From Peredibacter starrii (GTDB taxonomy: Bacteria > Bdellovibrionota > Bacteriovoracia > Bacteriovoracales > Bacteriovoracaceae), in the NCBI RefSeq assembly GCF_034259205.1, contig NZ_CP139487.1, positions 3,348,001 through 3,412,000 on the forward strand: DNA of 64,000 nt. The letters run 5' to 3'. Below, one piece after another: positions 8,135 through 17,106 of the stretch. The notes under the pieces were generated by a model. That model made no database searches and had not been told where the DNA came from. It saw only the letters and a list, made by a program, of their open reading frames with translations. The stretch's first letter is position 1; each line of letters begins with the position of its first letter. A program made the position numbers and the translations under genes.

Positions 8135-10638
8135 AAGATCAGGGTTTCGTTAGAGTTCGCGGCGCTCGTGAGAACAATCTTAAAAATATCGATGTGGATA
8201 TCCCACGGGATGCCTTGGTTGTCTTCACCGGTGTATCGGGCTCTGGTAAATCATCTCTCGCCTTTGGTACTCTCTATGCTGAGGCCCAGAGGAGATACCT
8301 CGAATCAGTTTCTCCATACGCCCGAAGATTATTCAACCAAATGTCTGAGCCCGACGTGGATGAAATCGATGGTCTTCCACCTGCAGTGGCCCTGCAACAG
8401 CAAAGAGGAACTCCTTCTACTCGCTCTTCGGTTGGAAGTGTGACTTCACTTTCAAATTTACTTCGTCTTCTCTATTCGAGGGCCGGAACTTATCCACCTA
8501 AACAAACTATCATTTATGCAGAAGGATTTTCTCCTAATACTCCCGAAGGAGCATGTCCAGTTTGTCATGGTCTAGGAAAGATCTACGATGCGACTGAAAA
8601 GTCCATGGTGTTGGATGACTCGCTCAGTATTCGCGAGAAGGCCATCGCTGCCTGGCCCACTGCCTGGGGAGGACAAAATCTGCGGGATATTCTTGTAACT
8701 CTGGGCTTTGATATTGATGTGCCTTGGAAAAAACTTTCTAAGAAGGACCGTGACTGGATTCTTTTCACCGATGAGACACCATCGGTGCCTGTGTATGCCG
8801 GCTTCAATGCAAAGGAAGTCAAAGTGGCCCTTCGCTCTAAAATGGAGCCGAGTTATTATGGAAATTTTGTCAGTGCCAAGAACTATGTTTTAAATACTTT
8901 TGCCACCACTCAAAGTCAGCTTATGAAGAAAAGAGTGGCGAAATTTATGGTGAGTGCTCCTTGCTCAGAGTGTAAAGGGAAGCGTTTAAAAAAAGAGGCC
9001 CTCTCAGTCACTTTTGAGGGTCTGGATATAACTTCACTCTCCCAGCTTCCCCTTAAACAATTGAATCTCATGTTCTCATCCTATGCTGATGGGTCTTCGC
9101 CTGTTTTGAAGAAAATGAGTTCTAAACATCCAGAACAAGCATTGGCCGCCACAACTTTGGCCAGTGAGATCATGGCAAGGATTCAAGTCCTACTTGATCT
9201 GGGACTTGGCTATTTGTCGCTAGAACGAAGTACCCCTACACTATCTCCTGGAGAACTTCAGAGACTAAGACTCGCCAACCAAGTGCACTCGAATCTTTTT
9301 GGGGTCATCTATGTTTTGGATGAACCTTCCGCAGGACTTCACCCTTCAGACACAGAAGCACTCCTGAGAGCGTTTCAGCGACTAAAATCAGGAGGCAATT
9401 CTTTGTTTGTAGTTGAACATGAAATAGATGTGATTCATGCGGCAGATTGGATCGTAGATGTTGGACCTCTGGCCGGAGTTAATGGCGGAGAAGTTCTTTA
9501 CAGTGGCCCTCCTAGAGGACTCCTTAAAGTTTCAGAGTCAGTAACAAAGAACTATCTATTCGGAAAACACCAGTTCGAACAGAAGACAAAGCGTTCTGCA
9601 AGCGAATGGCTGCAACTCAGAAACCTTAAGCGCAATAATCTTGATGCTCTTGATATCGATTTTCCTCTCGGAGTTTTTACCAGCGTGACGGGAATCTCTG
9701 GTTCAGGAAAATCCACTCTCGTTGGACAACTCCTTGCGGGCCTGGTCTTAAAAGAATTGGGACACGAATCGGCCACAGATGAAGATGTTCCTGATCTTGA
9801 AGATTCGGTAATTGAAGAGCTACAAGGTGAAATTAAAACTGGCATGTCCCGAATTAAAAGACTCGTTCAAATTGACCAAAAACCCATTGGGAGAACTCCT
9901 CGTTCAAATCTAGCGACTTATACCGGACTTTTTGATTATGTTCGTAAACTTTTTGCGGAGACAAAACTCGCCAAATCCAGACGCTATGATGCGGGAAGAT
10001 TTTCATTCAACGTTTCCAAAGGTCGTTGTGAAAATTGCCAAGGTGAAGGTTTTGTCATGGTAGAGTTACTGTTCCTTCCAAGTGTTTATAGTCCATGTCC
10101 CATTTGTCAGGGGACGCGGTTTAATGCAAAAACTCTTGAGGTAAAATATAAGGGCAAGAATATTTCAGAGGTCCTCAAGCTTACAGTCGATGATGCCCTT
10201 TTATTTTTTGATAAAGAACCTCAGGTCATGAGATCTCTATCCATGTTAAAAGAAGTTGGTCTTGGTTACATTCAGCTAGGTCAACCTGCTACAGAACTCT
10301 CAGGGGGTGAGGCCCAGCGGGTGAAGCTCGCGACTGAACTTCAAAGGATTTCCAAAGGTGAGACGCTCTATATTTTGGACGAGCCCACAACTGGCCTTCA
10401 TCCCTCCGATGTGGAGAGACTTTTATCTCAACTGAATAAACTTGTGGACGCTGGCAATACGGTCATAATGGTTGAGCATGATATGAAGGTCATTGCTGAG
10501 AGTGATTGGATTATAGACATGGGACCTGGTGCTGGAGATGAGGGAGGAAAAATTGTGGTAACCGGCACTCCTGAAGTCGTGGCTCGTCATAAGAAAAGTT
10601 TGACCTCGAAGTATCTTCAGAATTTTATGGGGACTTAA
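8122..10638 (+). CDS. Class II UvrA (UvrA2-like) ABC ATPase lacking the UvrB-binding domain
   Basis: This 838-residue protein has two ABC modules: Walker [10 protein letters not shown] and GISGSGKST, signatures [12 protein letters not shown] and [12 protein letters not shown], Walker [13 protein letters not shown] and [12 protein letters not shown]. The DNA-binding zinc module near the second signature is intact (CENCQGEGF...CPICQGTRF). Between [10 protein letters not shown] and [11 protein letters not shown] only about 20 residues remain, where canonical UvrA (about 940 residues) has the roughly 115-residue UvrB-interaction domain and a second CxxC pair; this is the class II pattern, associated with tolerance to DNA-binding drugs rather than standard excision repair. 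I use the ATG at 8122; a TTG at 8110 is in frame. It overlaps the barrel gene upstream. Confidence 0.88.
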   Translation: MQELKDQGFVRVRGARENNLKNIDVDIPRDALVVFTGVSGSGKSSLAFGTLYAEAQRRYLESVSPYARRLFNQMSEPDVDEIDGLPPAVALQQQRGTPSTRSSVGSVTSLSNLLRLLYSRAGTYPPKQTIIYAEGFSPNTPEGACPVCHGLGKIYDATEKSMVLDDSLSIREKAIAAWPTAWGGQNLRDILVTLGFDIDVPWKKLSKKDRDWILFTDETPSVPVYAGFNAKEVKVALRSKMEPSYYGNFVSAKNYVLNTFATTQSQLMKKRVAKFMVSAPCSECKGKRLKKEALSVTFEGLDITSLSQLPLKQLNLMFSSYADGSSPVLKKMSSKHPEQALAATTLASEIMARIQVLLDLGLGYLSLERSTPTLSPGELQRLRLANQVHSNLFGVIYVLDEPSAGLHPSDTEALLRAFQRLKSGGNSLFVVEHEIDVIHAADWIVDVGPLAGVNGGEVLYSGPPRGLLKVSESVTKNYLFGKHQFEQKTKRSASEWLQLRNLKRNNLDALDIDFPLGVFTSVTGISGSGKSTLVGQLLAGLVLKELGHESATDEDVPDLEDSVIEELQGEIKTGMSRIKRLVQIDQKPIGRTPRSNLATYTGLFDYVRKLFAETKLAKSRRYDAGRFSFNVSKGRCENCQGEGFVMVELLFLPSVYSPCPICQGTRFNAKTLEVKYKGKNISEVLKLTVDDALLFFDKEPQVMRSLSMLKEVGLGYIQLGQPATELSGGEAQRVKLATELQRISKGETLYILDEPTTGLHPSDVERLLSQLNKLVDAGNTVIMVEHDMKVIAESDWIIDMGPGAGDEGGKIVVTGTPEVVARHKKSLTSKYLQNFMGT

Positions 10639-10669
10639 TATTTTAGGTCTCTAAACCGATAAGATACAT

Positions 10670-10870
10670 ATGAAAACATTTATCCTTTTTACGATTTTTC
10701 TTTCCCTCACCTCGTTTGCTGCTGAGGACCCGAGAAAGAAAATGGATTACGGTGATAAGCAACTTCTACAACGAGACGTTTGCAGAAAACCCATCGAGTA
10801 TCTTCAGACGAGATATCCTGATTTCACTAAGGAACAACTCGAGAAAATGAAATCGGAGTGTAAGTACTAA
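10670..10870 (+). CDS. Small exported protein (66 residues)
   Basis: A signal peptide (MKTFILFTIFLSLTSFAAED) precedes a mature peptide of about 48 charged residues containing two cysteines (RDVCRKP and the C-terminal SECKY). Unknown family. It follows uvrA2 by 31 bases on the same strand with no terminator between, but its ribosome site is weak. Confidence 0.55.
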   Translation: MKTFILFTIFLSLTSFAAEDPRKKMDYGDKQLLQRDVCRKPIEYLQTRYPDFTKEQLEKMKSECKY

Positions 10871-10910
10871 TCTCTTCCATCTTCCTTTCACTCTCTTTCG
10901 CTAAACCCCT

Positions 10911-11032
10911 TAAAAGATCACAATGTTTGCTTGATCATATTCCGGTTTGAATATACAAACATTGCATATGTTATTTAGAATTCTAGCTGCTCTCATTTAC
11001 CGAAGACCTAAAAGATCACGCAAACTTTTGCG
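10911..11032. repeat. Repeat-rich promoter region before the bestrophin-like gene
   Basis: Between the small exported gene and 11078 there is a perfect 9-bp inverted repeat (caatgtttg at 10921-10929, caaacattg at 10956-10964), an 11-bp direct repeat (taaaagatcac at 10911-10921 and 11009-11019), and a short palindrome (cgcaaa-ct-tttgcg, 11019-11032). They are operator-like; no known motif was recognised. Confidence 0.45.
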
Positions 11033-11077
11033 TTAGTTTCTGGCCCTTTCTTTGCTTCTCTTGCGAGAGGAGCCACT

Positions 11078-11836
11078 ATGGAAACGAACCAGTATACTCC
11101 CCTTTATATCTTCCTACTTTCGTTTTTCGTTTTAGTTGTCGTCTCTTACTTCGCCTATGGTTTCGGAAAGAAGATGAAACTCAAAGGCAAAATTAAAACC
11201 TCTCCCATCATTACACCAAGTGTACTGGGTCTACTTTCCCTGATTCTGAGCTTTTCATTCTCCATGTCTATTTCACGTTATGAGGAAAGAAGAAAACTCG
11301 TGATTCAAGAGGCCAATGCCATTCAAACCGCCTATCTCAGAGCGACAATCTTAAAACCAGTTCCTGGTATTGATGTGAGAAAACTTTATCGCGATTATCT
11401 CAACACTCGAATCAAGTTTTATGAGGCCCAAGACCTCGATAAAGAAATTAAGTACTCCGTAGAAGAGCAAAAGGATCTTTGGACTCACTATAAGAAAGTG
11501 ACTGAGAAAGACAGATCAGCAGTGGAGACTCTTTACGCTTATGCTCTTAATCCCATGCTTGATATAGCGACCACACGGAATTATACCCTAATGAGGACGC
11601 TACCCATTCAGATATACGCTCTCACACTCTTAATCGCCATTGTGGCCTTCACATCACTTAACTTTGACCGAGGTTTTAAGCACGAAGAGAATCACTGGAG
11701 CACAGGAGTAACCATTGCTCTATTCTGTGTCATTTTTACTTTCGTGTATGACATCGATCATTCCCGGGATGGCATGATTACGATTAGTCAGGATGCGATG
11801 TATGACATTAGGGACTTTATCAATAGCTACAACTAG
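11078..11836 (+). CDS. Bestrophin-like (DUF4239) integral membrane protein
   Basis: Ribosome site gagaggagcc just upstream. The 252-residue product has an N-terminal TM helix (about 10-30), a second at about 48-65 (VLGLLSLILSFSFSMSISRYEERRKLV), a cytoplasmic or periplasmic helical segment with QEANAIQTAYLRA, and two TM helices after residue 175 (PIQIYALTLLIAIVAFTSL and STGVTIALFCVIFTFVYDID). The order and the RR..V..EANAI..AYLR motif match the DUF4239 family, a bestrophin-related group of unknown transport function. It is monocistronic and ends before a strong terminator. Confidence 0.75.
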   Translation: METNQYTPLYIFLLSFFVLVVVSYFAYGFGKKMKLKGKIKTSPIITPSVLGLLSLILSFSFSMSISRYEERRKLVIQEANAIQTAYLRATILKPVPGIDVRKLYRDYLNTRIKFYEAQDLDKEIKYSVEEQKDLWTHYKKVTEKDRSAVETLYAYALNPMLDIATTRNYTLMRTLPIQIYALTLLIAIVAFTSLNFDRGFKHEENHWSTGVTIALFCVIFTFVYDIDHSRDGMITISQDAMYDIRDFINSYN

Positions 11837-11916
11837 ATTACTTTATTACCTCAAATTGCTCTTTTTCTTTAAACTGCAATAGTTGCATCTTTAAGTTGAT
11901 CAACGATAAAAAATAA

Positions 11917-11940
11917 AAAGGCCACCCTAGGGTGGCCTTT
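11917..11940. terminator. Bidirectional rho-independent terminator
   Basis: A perfect 24-bp palindrome (aaaggccaccct/agggtggccttt) sits between the convergent bestrophin-like and outer-membrane protein genes, with A-rich and T-rich flanks suited to both directions. Confidence 0.85.
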
Positions 11941-11967
11941 ATCTATCAAATTATCTGTCTAAAAAAA

Positions 11968-12924
11968 CTAGAATGTATTGATGTAAGCGCTGATACCAAG
12001 GTTCGTTCTGTCATCACGGATGTCTGACGGAATAAACTGAATGTTCGGGTAAAGGAAGATATCACGAGAAAGTGAAATACCTACACCGAACGACTGATAC
12101 ACAACACGCTTCTCGTATGTGTCCCAGGCCATCTCACGAGTTTGTTGATAAACCTGCCAGCCCCAAAGAGTTCTTAGGTTGAATGTATCGTTGATCACGT
12201 ATTCAAGTACTGGGTAAAGCTGCCAAACGTTTTTAGCAAGACCTTGATTTGTTTTATCGAAAGAGTAACCAGTCCATTCGAACGTAGCACCACCAGATAG
12301 ACCGAAATCACCAATATCTCTCATCCATGTAGATGCGATATCGTAACTAGCACGGTAACCGGCCTGACGCTGTTGAGTGTTCGTAATAAGTGTTGGAGTA
12401 AGTTGAGTTACAACTTGGAAACCCCAAACGCGAGCTAGGTTTGTATAGATTAGATTCGGGTCACTTACAGTAACGTCTTGCTTAGTTTTGTTGAACTCTT
12501 TTTTAAGAGCTGGATCATTTGTTTTGATGCTTGAGTTGAACGGAGTATTCATGAATACACCGGTACCAAGTGTTAAGCTGTTAAGAGGATTGAAACGGTA
12601 TCTAAGACCAACGTTAGCAGTTAGATATTGAAGAGTGAGGGCATCAGCACCAGAAGTAATGTTGGGTCTTTGAGCAGCACCTGGCTTCTCTACCGAACCA
12701 CCTTGGTAATTGATAGCAAAGTTACCAGACCATTTAGAAAGTGAACCACTTGAAGCACGAAGACGGCGGTTAGTAATAACCTGGTCAGCTTCATCCACTT
12801 TGCCTGGTTTGGCAGCAGGAGTAGTTTCTGTTTTTTCCTCTTTCTTTTCAGTTTTAGCTTCTTGAGCGAAGGCTGAGAGTGAGAGACCTAGGATCATCGC
12901 GATCAGTAAAAGAGACTTGGACAT
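11968..12924 (-). CDS. Predicted outer-membrane protein
   Basis: Starts with a signal peptide (MSKSLLLIAMILGLSLSAFAQ) after a ribosome site (agaggt). Residues about 22-55 are a charged Lys/Glu/Thr linker (EAKTEKKEEKTETTPAAKPG). The rest is composed of amphipathic strands (NFAINYQGG, LTANVGLRYRF, SLTLGTGVFMN, TLWGWQVYQQ) and the chain ends in ISAYINTF, with a C-terminal phenylalanine typical of BAM substrates. No family recognised. It is separated from the downstream-lying kinase gene by about 150 AT-rich bases that probably hold its promoter. Confidence 0.75.
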   Translation of the reverse strand: MSKSLLLIAMILGLSLSAFAQEAKTEKKEEKTETTPAAKPGKVDEADQVITNRRLRASSGSLSKWSGNFAINYQGGSVEKPGAAQRPNITSGADALTLQYLTANVGLRYRFNPLNSLTLGTGVFMNTPFNSSIKTNDPALKKEFNKTKQDVTVSDPNLIYTNLARVWGFQVVTQLTPTLITNTQQRQAGYRASYDIASTWMRDIGDFGLSGGATFEWTGYSFDKTNQGLAKNVWQLYPVLEYVINDTFNLRTLWGWQVYQQTREMAWDTYEKRVVYQSFGVGISLSRDIFLYPNIQFIPSDIRDDRTNLGISAYINTF

Positions 12925-13078
12925 TGAATTACCTCTACAATTTTTTATTGAGGAATAGAGAGTAATTGTTGGTTTTCGATTTTGTAAGAAAAAAAAAGAG
13001 ATTTCTTAATTTTTTCTTGTGATTTGTTGTAGAGAATTTCACAAAATCTTACATTTCTAACAAAATTTTAATCTCAGA

Positions 13079-14419
13079 TTAATGTGTGAAAGAATCCTCA
13101 CAGGGGATCCAAAAACCAAAGGTCGACCCCACGCCTACATGGCTTTCGACGAAAACTTTGCCTTTATGGGCCTCAACGACCTCTTTCACATTCGCGAGAC
13201 CCCTTCCGCTACTTTCTTCACCGGCGGTTGGTTTAGTACTGGTCTTTCCATGCTCAGTGAAAAGATTTTGTATTTCTGATTCCGGAACTCCGAGGCCCTC
13301 ATCTTTGACAGTAAGATAAAGCCTTTTACGGGCCCAATCCATCCGAACTTTCATTTCAATTTGTGAGTGTGGATTCGAGAATTTGATTGCGTTCGAGACA
13401 TAATTTAAAATAGCGAGCTTGATGAGGGCCATATCAAATATTCCATGCCGAGGAAGGTTTTCATCTCGCTCAAGTGTGAATCCAATATCTTTTCTTCTGG
13501 CCATGGAAATAGAATCATCTTCCACTTCTTCCAAAAAACGATCGATATCATTTGAGGTCAAAGTTAATTGTCTTACCTCTTTCTTTAAGTAGACCAGTTC
13601 CTCAATCGTTTTCATCATAGAATCAGTGTTTCGCTTTAGTATCGAATATACGTGTTTCGAATTCTTTCCCAATTGTTGGTACCGCTCACCTTTTTCAAGT
13701 AGAGACAAATATCCTCTGATCACTGTCAAAGGATTATTGAGATCGTGAATAATATTTTTGAATAATTTTTCCACAGAAGAGCTTCGGGCCAGCGCCTTTT
13801 TCATTTGGCCGTGGAAGACAATTAAAGATATCCCCTCCGCCACTTCCTGAAAGAGCTGCACATGTGATTCAATATAAGTACCTGTTGAGTTGCTCGAGAA
13901 AAAAAGAAGTCCTATGTTCTGATTTTCTACGACTGAAGGACAAATAAGAGAAGATTTCAGTCCTTCTTTAATGGCCAGATTTAAAGTTGCAGATTGAGGA
14001 TAGGAAACACACAGCTTCTCCAGATCGTTAATGATAACGGGACTGTTCTTCGCTAGTATTTGCTGGATGAGTAAATCATCCTCGACCCTAATCGAATAAT
14101 TTTGGTGCAAGAACTTAATTTTAGATTTTGACTTTACCCAGATAATCCTTAGTGCGTCTCCCTCTTCTTCCAAAATCGCCACCCCGATCCTGTCAAAGGG
14201 AATGACTGAATCCAGACTTTTAAAAAGTGAATCAAGGATATACTCAGAGTACTCACCCTTATTAAGCTTGTGATGGATTGATGCGAAGATTCTACCCAAT
14301 TCCGATTTTACCTTCACGAATCGTTTCATTTCCTCGAGCAATTTATCAAACTTCTGAATGTCCTCTTCTAGTGTTTTTTCTGAGATATGATAAGGATCAA
14401 AGAACTGCATATTATCCAC
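13079..14419 (-). CDS. GAF-domain sensor histidine kinase, soluble
   Basis: The GTG at 14417-14419 is preceded by aggagg at a spacing of 6, better than the ATG four codons in. The 446-residue protein has no TM segment. Residues about 30-205 form a GAF-type sensor domain (LDSVIPFDRIGVAILEE..., GLKSSLICPSV). The dimerisation/phosphoacceptor helix carries HDLNNPLTVIRGYLSLL (His near residue 225), and the HATPase part has N (YVSNAIKFSN), DEGLGVPESEI and GRGLANVKEVVEAHKG. It is monocistronic and no cognate regulator is adjacent. Confidence 0.9.
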   Translation of the reverse strand: MDNMQFFDPYHISEKTLEEDIQKFDKLLEEMKRFVKVKSELGRIFASIHHKLNKGEYSEYILDSLFKSLDSVIPFDRIGVAILEEEGDALRIIWVKSKSKIKFLHQNYSIRVEDDLLIQQILAKNSPVIINDLEKLCVSYPQSATLNLAIKEGLKSSLICPSVVENQNIGLLFFSSNSTGTYIESHVQLFQEVAEGISLIVFHGQMKKALARSSSVEKLFKNIIHDLNNPLTVIRGYLSLLEKGERYQQLGKNSKHVYSILKRNTDSMMKTIEELVYLKKEVRQLTLTSNDIDRFLEEVEDDSISMARRKDIGFTLERDENLPRHGIFDMALIKLAILNYVSNAIKFSNPHSQIEMKVRMDWARKRLYLTVKDEGLGVPESEIQNLFTEHGKTSTKPTAGEESSGRGLANVKEVVEAHKGKVFVESHVGVGSTFGFWIPCEDSFTH

Positions 14420-14621
14420 TAAGTTCCTCCTGCATTAGACAGTGTATGAAGGAGAGCGTGAACTTGTTAAGGTGAGGTGCCTAAGAATGTTGCAGTCAAA
14501 AACTAGTTAAACAATCGTGTTAATCTTAAACGGATACGCTAACTAAGTTTTGCTCTGGATCATGATACCGACCATGTCGGATGGATTATTTTTTTGCAGG
14601 GGCCTTGCGACCCCAAGCAAT

Positions 14622-14954
14622 TTATTGTCGGACCTCGGTTTGTTTTTCTTTAGTGTCTGTACCTCTAAGAAAAGTTTGAAGTCCCGTTGTCGTTGGATCC
14701 AAGACGGTCTTGACCTCAGAGATCTTATCAATAGGAAAATTTGCCTGTTTAGCGTGTTCACGGAGAATGTTTTCATCGTTCGCAAGATAAACACAATACA
14801 CCTTGTCACCTGTCACATAGGATTCTCTCCACTGAATATCTGGGCCAAGATTTCTTAGAATTTCATTCGAAGACCCGGTCATTTTTCTAAAATCATCCTC
14901 TGATGAATTACCGACGCCTTCTAAATTTCTCTCAATAATATATTTCTTAAGCAT
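14622..14954 (-). CDS. DUF4242 (nickel-binding-like) small protein
   Basis: I start at the ATG at 14952-14954 because it has a perfect aggagg at a spacing of 5; an upstream start (15017) is in frame without such a site. The 110-residue product has MLKKYIIERNLEGVGNSS, IQWRESYVTGDKVYCVYLANDENILREHAKQANFPIDKISEVKTV, which matches the DUF4242 family of about 90-residue ferredoxin-like proteins. Function unknown; some members are described as nickel-binding. The C-terminal tail is charged. About 200 bases between its stop and the kinase start at 14419 hold only a short hairpin (ccga-ccatg-tcgg near 14565). Confidence 0.75.
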   Translation of the reverse strand: MLKKYIIERNLEGVGNSSEDDFRKMTGSSNEILRNLGPDIQWRESYVTGDKVYCVYLANDENILREHAKQANFPIDKISEVKTVLDPTTTGLQTFLRGTDTKEKQTEVRQ

Positions 14955-15039
14955 ATAAACCTCCTGTTTAATAGGACTCTCAACCCTAATACTCTGAGCT
15001 TTTATAGGCTTATACACCTGAACTTTCAGTGAAGATTAT

Positions 15040-15246
15040 TTACCGACTAATTGGTTTAATAAGATGCTCCAGTCCATTTAATTTGATCTCATATAATAGA
15101 CCTAAAAGTTTCCCCAACTCTCCTTCAGGAAGACCATTAGTATAAAACCAAACAACATAAGGTTCTGGGAGATCTATAAGTGGAACACCTTTGTATTTAC
15201 CAAAAGGCATAGTCATTAACTTAAGCTTTTCTAATTCATTCATCAT
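15040..15246 (-). CDS. DUF3820 family small protein
   Basis: This 68-residue protein carries the DUF3820 signature MPFGKYKGVPLIDLPEPYVVWF followed by LPEGELGKLLGLLYEIKLNGL. Proteins of this family are small, soluble and of unclear role (annotated as putative quorum-sensing-regulated virulence factors in some genomes). Its start overlaps the stop of the pentapeptide gene upstream by 4 bases (ATGA at 15243-15246), so translation is likely coupled. Confidence 0.82.
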   Translation of the reverse strand: MMNELEKLKLMTMPFGKYKGVPLIDLPEPYVVWFYTNGLPEGELGKLLGLLYEIKLNGLEHLIKPISR

Positions 15247-15830
15247 ACAACTTTAACACCCATCATTGAGATCATTCCAAGTGCTTCTTGCATTGGAATT
15301 TTTGCGTCCAAGAGATTATTGTCCTTAGGATTTAAGGCAATATTGATTGAATATGAGAAATCGCACTTCGAAAGATTGGTTTTGCCAAATGAAGTTCCTT
15401 GAAAATCACATTCCTTAAAAATACTTCCCGAAAAGTCACTGTCCGTAAAATCACAGTCTCGAACTCGGCAGTTGATCATCTCTCCTCGCTTCAACTTTAA
15501 CCGACTAAAATTTCCATAGCGAAGTTCGCAATCAGAAAAATGGATCAGAGAAAGTTCACTTGCGCCCGACCATTCTATACCTACCAGTTTTGATCCTTCG
15601 AATTTACAATCACGGAAGTTGGACCTGGAAATTTTCACATTACTCATGTCACAGTTCTTGAATTTACAATCTACAAATCTTGACCGGGACAGATCTGCTG
15701 TCTGGAAATTAACTCCGGAAAAAGTGCAACCTTCATGGCCTCGATCGGTAAGATCAAGTTCCTGCAGATTGAAATTCTGAATGGTCGTAAATTCGAGGTC
15801 GGCTTGATCTAGAAATTCTTCAACGGTCAT
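15243..15830 (-). CDS. Qnr-like pentapeptide repeat protein
   Basis: The start at 15830 has an aaggag ribosome site at a spacing of 6 and gives 195 residues; an upstream in-frame ATG at 15941 adds 37 residues with no site. From about residue 28 to 165 the chain is built of A(D/N)LXX/CxF-type five-residue coils (TFSGVNFQTADLSRSRFVDCKF, RDCKFEGSKL, RDCDFTDSDFSGSIFKECDF), predicting a right-handed quadrilateral beta-helix. Length and Cys/Phe pattern resemble McbG/Qnr DNA-mimic proteins that protect gyrase, but that function is inference. It is the first gene of a two-gene unit with DUF3820. Confidence 0.82.
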   Translation of the reverse strand: MTVEEFLDQADLEFTTIQNFNLQELDLTDRGHEGCTFSGVNFQTADLSRSRFVDCKFKNCDMSNVKISRSNFRDCKFEGSKLVGIEWSGASELSLIHFSDCELRYGNFSRLKLKRGEMINCRVRDCDFTDSDFSGSIFKECDFQGTSFGKTNLSKCDFSYSINIALNPKDNNLLDAKIPMQEALGMISMMGVKVV

Positions 15831-16061
15831 TTTCGCTCCTTTGCGATGTTTAAGTTGCAAAGAACTATTAAGCGGAGTGAGTTTCACGCGCATAACAGTT
15901 TCCTGCTTTGCCGTGGGTGTTCCGCTTAGGGCGAATCTCATACCTCAATGGAGAGGGACAACTGGACTAACCAAACCAGTTTGTGATTTTCGGATATAGG
16001 TAGTATAGGACGGTTTTGGACGTTACGAAAAGTTGAATTTCGAACGTCCAATGGTGAAAAT

Positions 16062-16448
16062 TTAAGCGAATGTTGTTTGAACTTCTCTCGCCATCTTTGA
16101 TTCAACGGCCTTCATTGCGGCCAAACAGATAGAATATGAAGGACTTTCAGAAACTGCGGCCCCGGCGTCCACGAAATTACCGGCGCTAAGATAAGAAATA
16201 AAATCTGCTGGTGATACAAACCCCTCAGATTTACCGGCCAAGGCAAACCATTGGCCACCCTCAATCGGGATTAAGGAAATATTCAATTTTTTGGCCACCT
16301 CATAGGCAGCACCAATTTCTTTTGTATATTCTCTAAGTGGTCTCTCCCCAGCGGGAGTGACTTCCGTCGGTACTTTTCTTTTGATGACGACTTCGTGATT
16401 GAAGATATGTTTTGCAATTAAAGTATCTAGCTCTCTACCTGGTCTCAT
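16062..16448 (-). CDS. Phage ABA sandwich domain-like protein
   Basis: The 128-residue protein begins RPGRELDTLIAKHIF, has EIGAAYEVAKKL in the middle and ends with YSICLAAMKAV, the pattern of the 'phage ABA sandwich' domain (start REIDALVAEKVFG, then A..VVEKL, then AICLAALKA). That domain occurs in many phage and phage-derived proteins of unknown role. The region between (LIPIEGGQWFALAGKSEGFV) fits its central sheet. No other phage gene is nearby, so it is an orphan or domesticated copy. Match is by pattern memory, hence moderate confidence. Confidence 0.6.
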   Translation of the reverse strand: MRPGRELDTLIAKHIFNHEVVIKRKVPTEVTPAGERPLREYTKEIGAAYEVAKKLNISLIPIEGGQWFALAGKSEGFVSPADFISYLSAGNFVDAGAAVSESPSYSICLAAMKAVESKMAREVQTTFA

Positions 16449-16545
16449 GGGCCTTCCTTTAATGGTTTGTCGGAGTATATGGAGTTGGAGCTAAAAGTGA
16501 CCTTAAAGTATTCTAAAGGTGATTTAATAATAAAAAAATTACAGA

Positions 16546-17106
16546 CTAATGAAACTTCTCACCGTTCTCTAGCATCTGAATGATCTTATTAATCCACCTT
16601 TCACGAGTTTCCGCCTTCTTTGAGTTCTGCAGGCGATAAACTATGGCAAAGATATTCTGCTTGTTCAGTGTTTTGAAAAACTCGGCGGCCCTCTTTTTCT
16701 TTTTGAGTGCTTTCAGGAAGTCTTCCGGGGCCTTAGCATTTTTTGGTGAATCATAGGCCATGTCCCAGCGTCCATCGGCCTTGGCCTCTTCAATGGCCTT
16801 AAGCCCTGATTCTGTCATGTATCCAAGCTTTATGAGTCGCTCGACGTTTTCTGTATTAATTTTAGACCATTTGCTTTTTTTGGTTCGAGGCGTGTAGCGG
16901 TTTGTGTAACTGAGTTCATCAATGGCCTGTCTGACTCCATCAATCCATCCAAAGCACAGGGCCTCATCAATCGCCTGGGCCGGGGTGATACCTGTTTTCC
17001 CTGAATCTTTTTTGTAGAAACCTATCCAGATCTCGGTCTTCTTATCATGATTTTTTTCGAGCCAGGTTCTAAAAGCTTGCTGAGTTTTGAAATATTTTAT
17101 GGTCAT
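16546..17106 (-). CDS. YdeI/OmpD-associated family protein
   Basis: The 186-residue protein shows the YdeI pattern: start with FKTQQAFRTWLEKNHDKKTEIWIGFYKK, then ITPAQAIDEALCFGWIDGVRQ, YTNRYTPRTKKSKWSKINTENVERLI and a C-terminal basic helix region (LKKKKRAAEFFKTLNKQNIFAIVYRLQNSKKAETRERWI). The family is linked to bacteriocin or antimicrobial-peptide resistance in some species, but its biochemical activity is unknown. It is the third gene of a kinase-receiver-ydeI unit, its ATG overlapping the receiver stop by 4 bases (17103-17106). Confidence 0.85.
   Translation of the reverse strand: MTIKYFKTQQAFRTWLEKNHDKKTEIWIGFYKKDSGKTGITPAQAIDEALCFGWIDGVRQAIDELSYTNRYTPRTKKSKWSKINTENVERLIKLGYMTESGLKAIEEAKADGRWDMAYDSPKNAKAPEDFLKALKKKKRAAEFFKTLNKQNIFAIVYRLQNSKKAETRERWINKIIQMLENGEKFH

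Noticed and set aside
14543-14858. Open frames on both strands around 14.5-14.9 kb
   Set aside because: They overlap the DUF4242 gene in other frames; only that frame has a good ribosome site and a family match.
16062-16448. A prophage remnant
   Set aside because: Only a single domain match; no integrase, capsid, terminase or attachment-site repeats around it.
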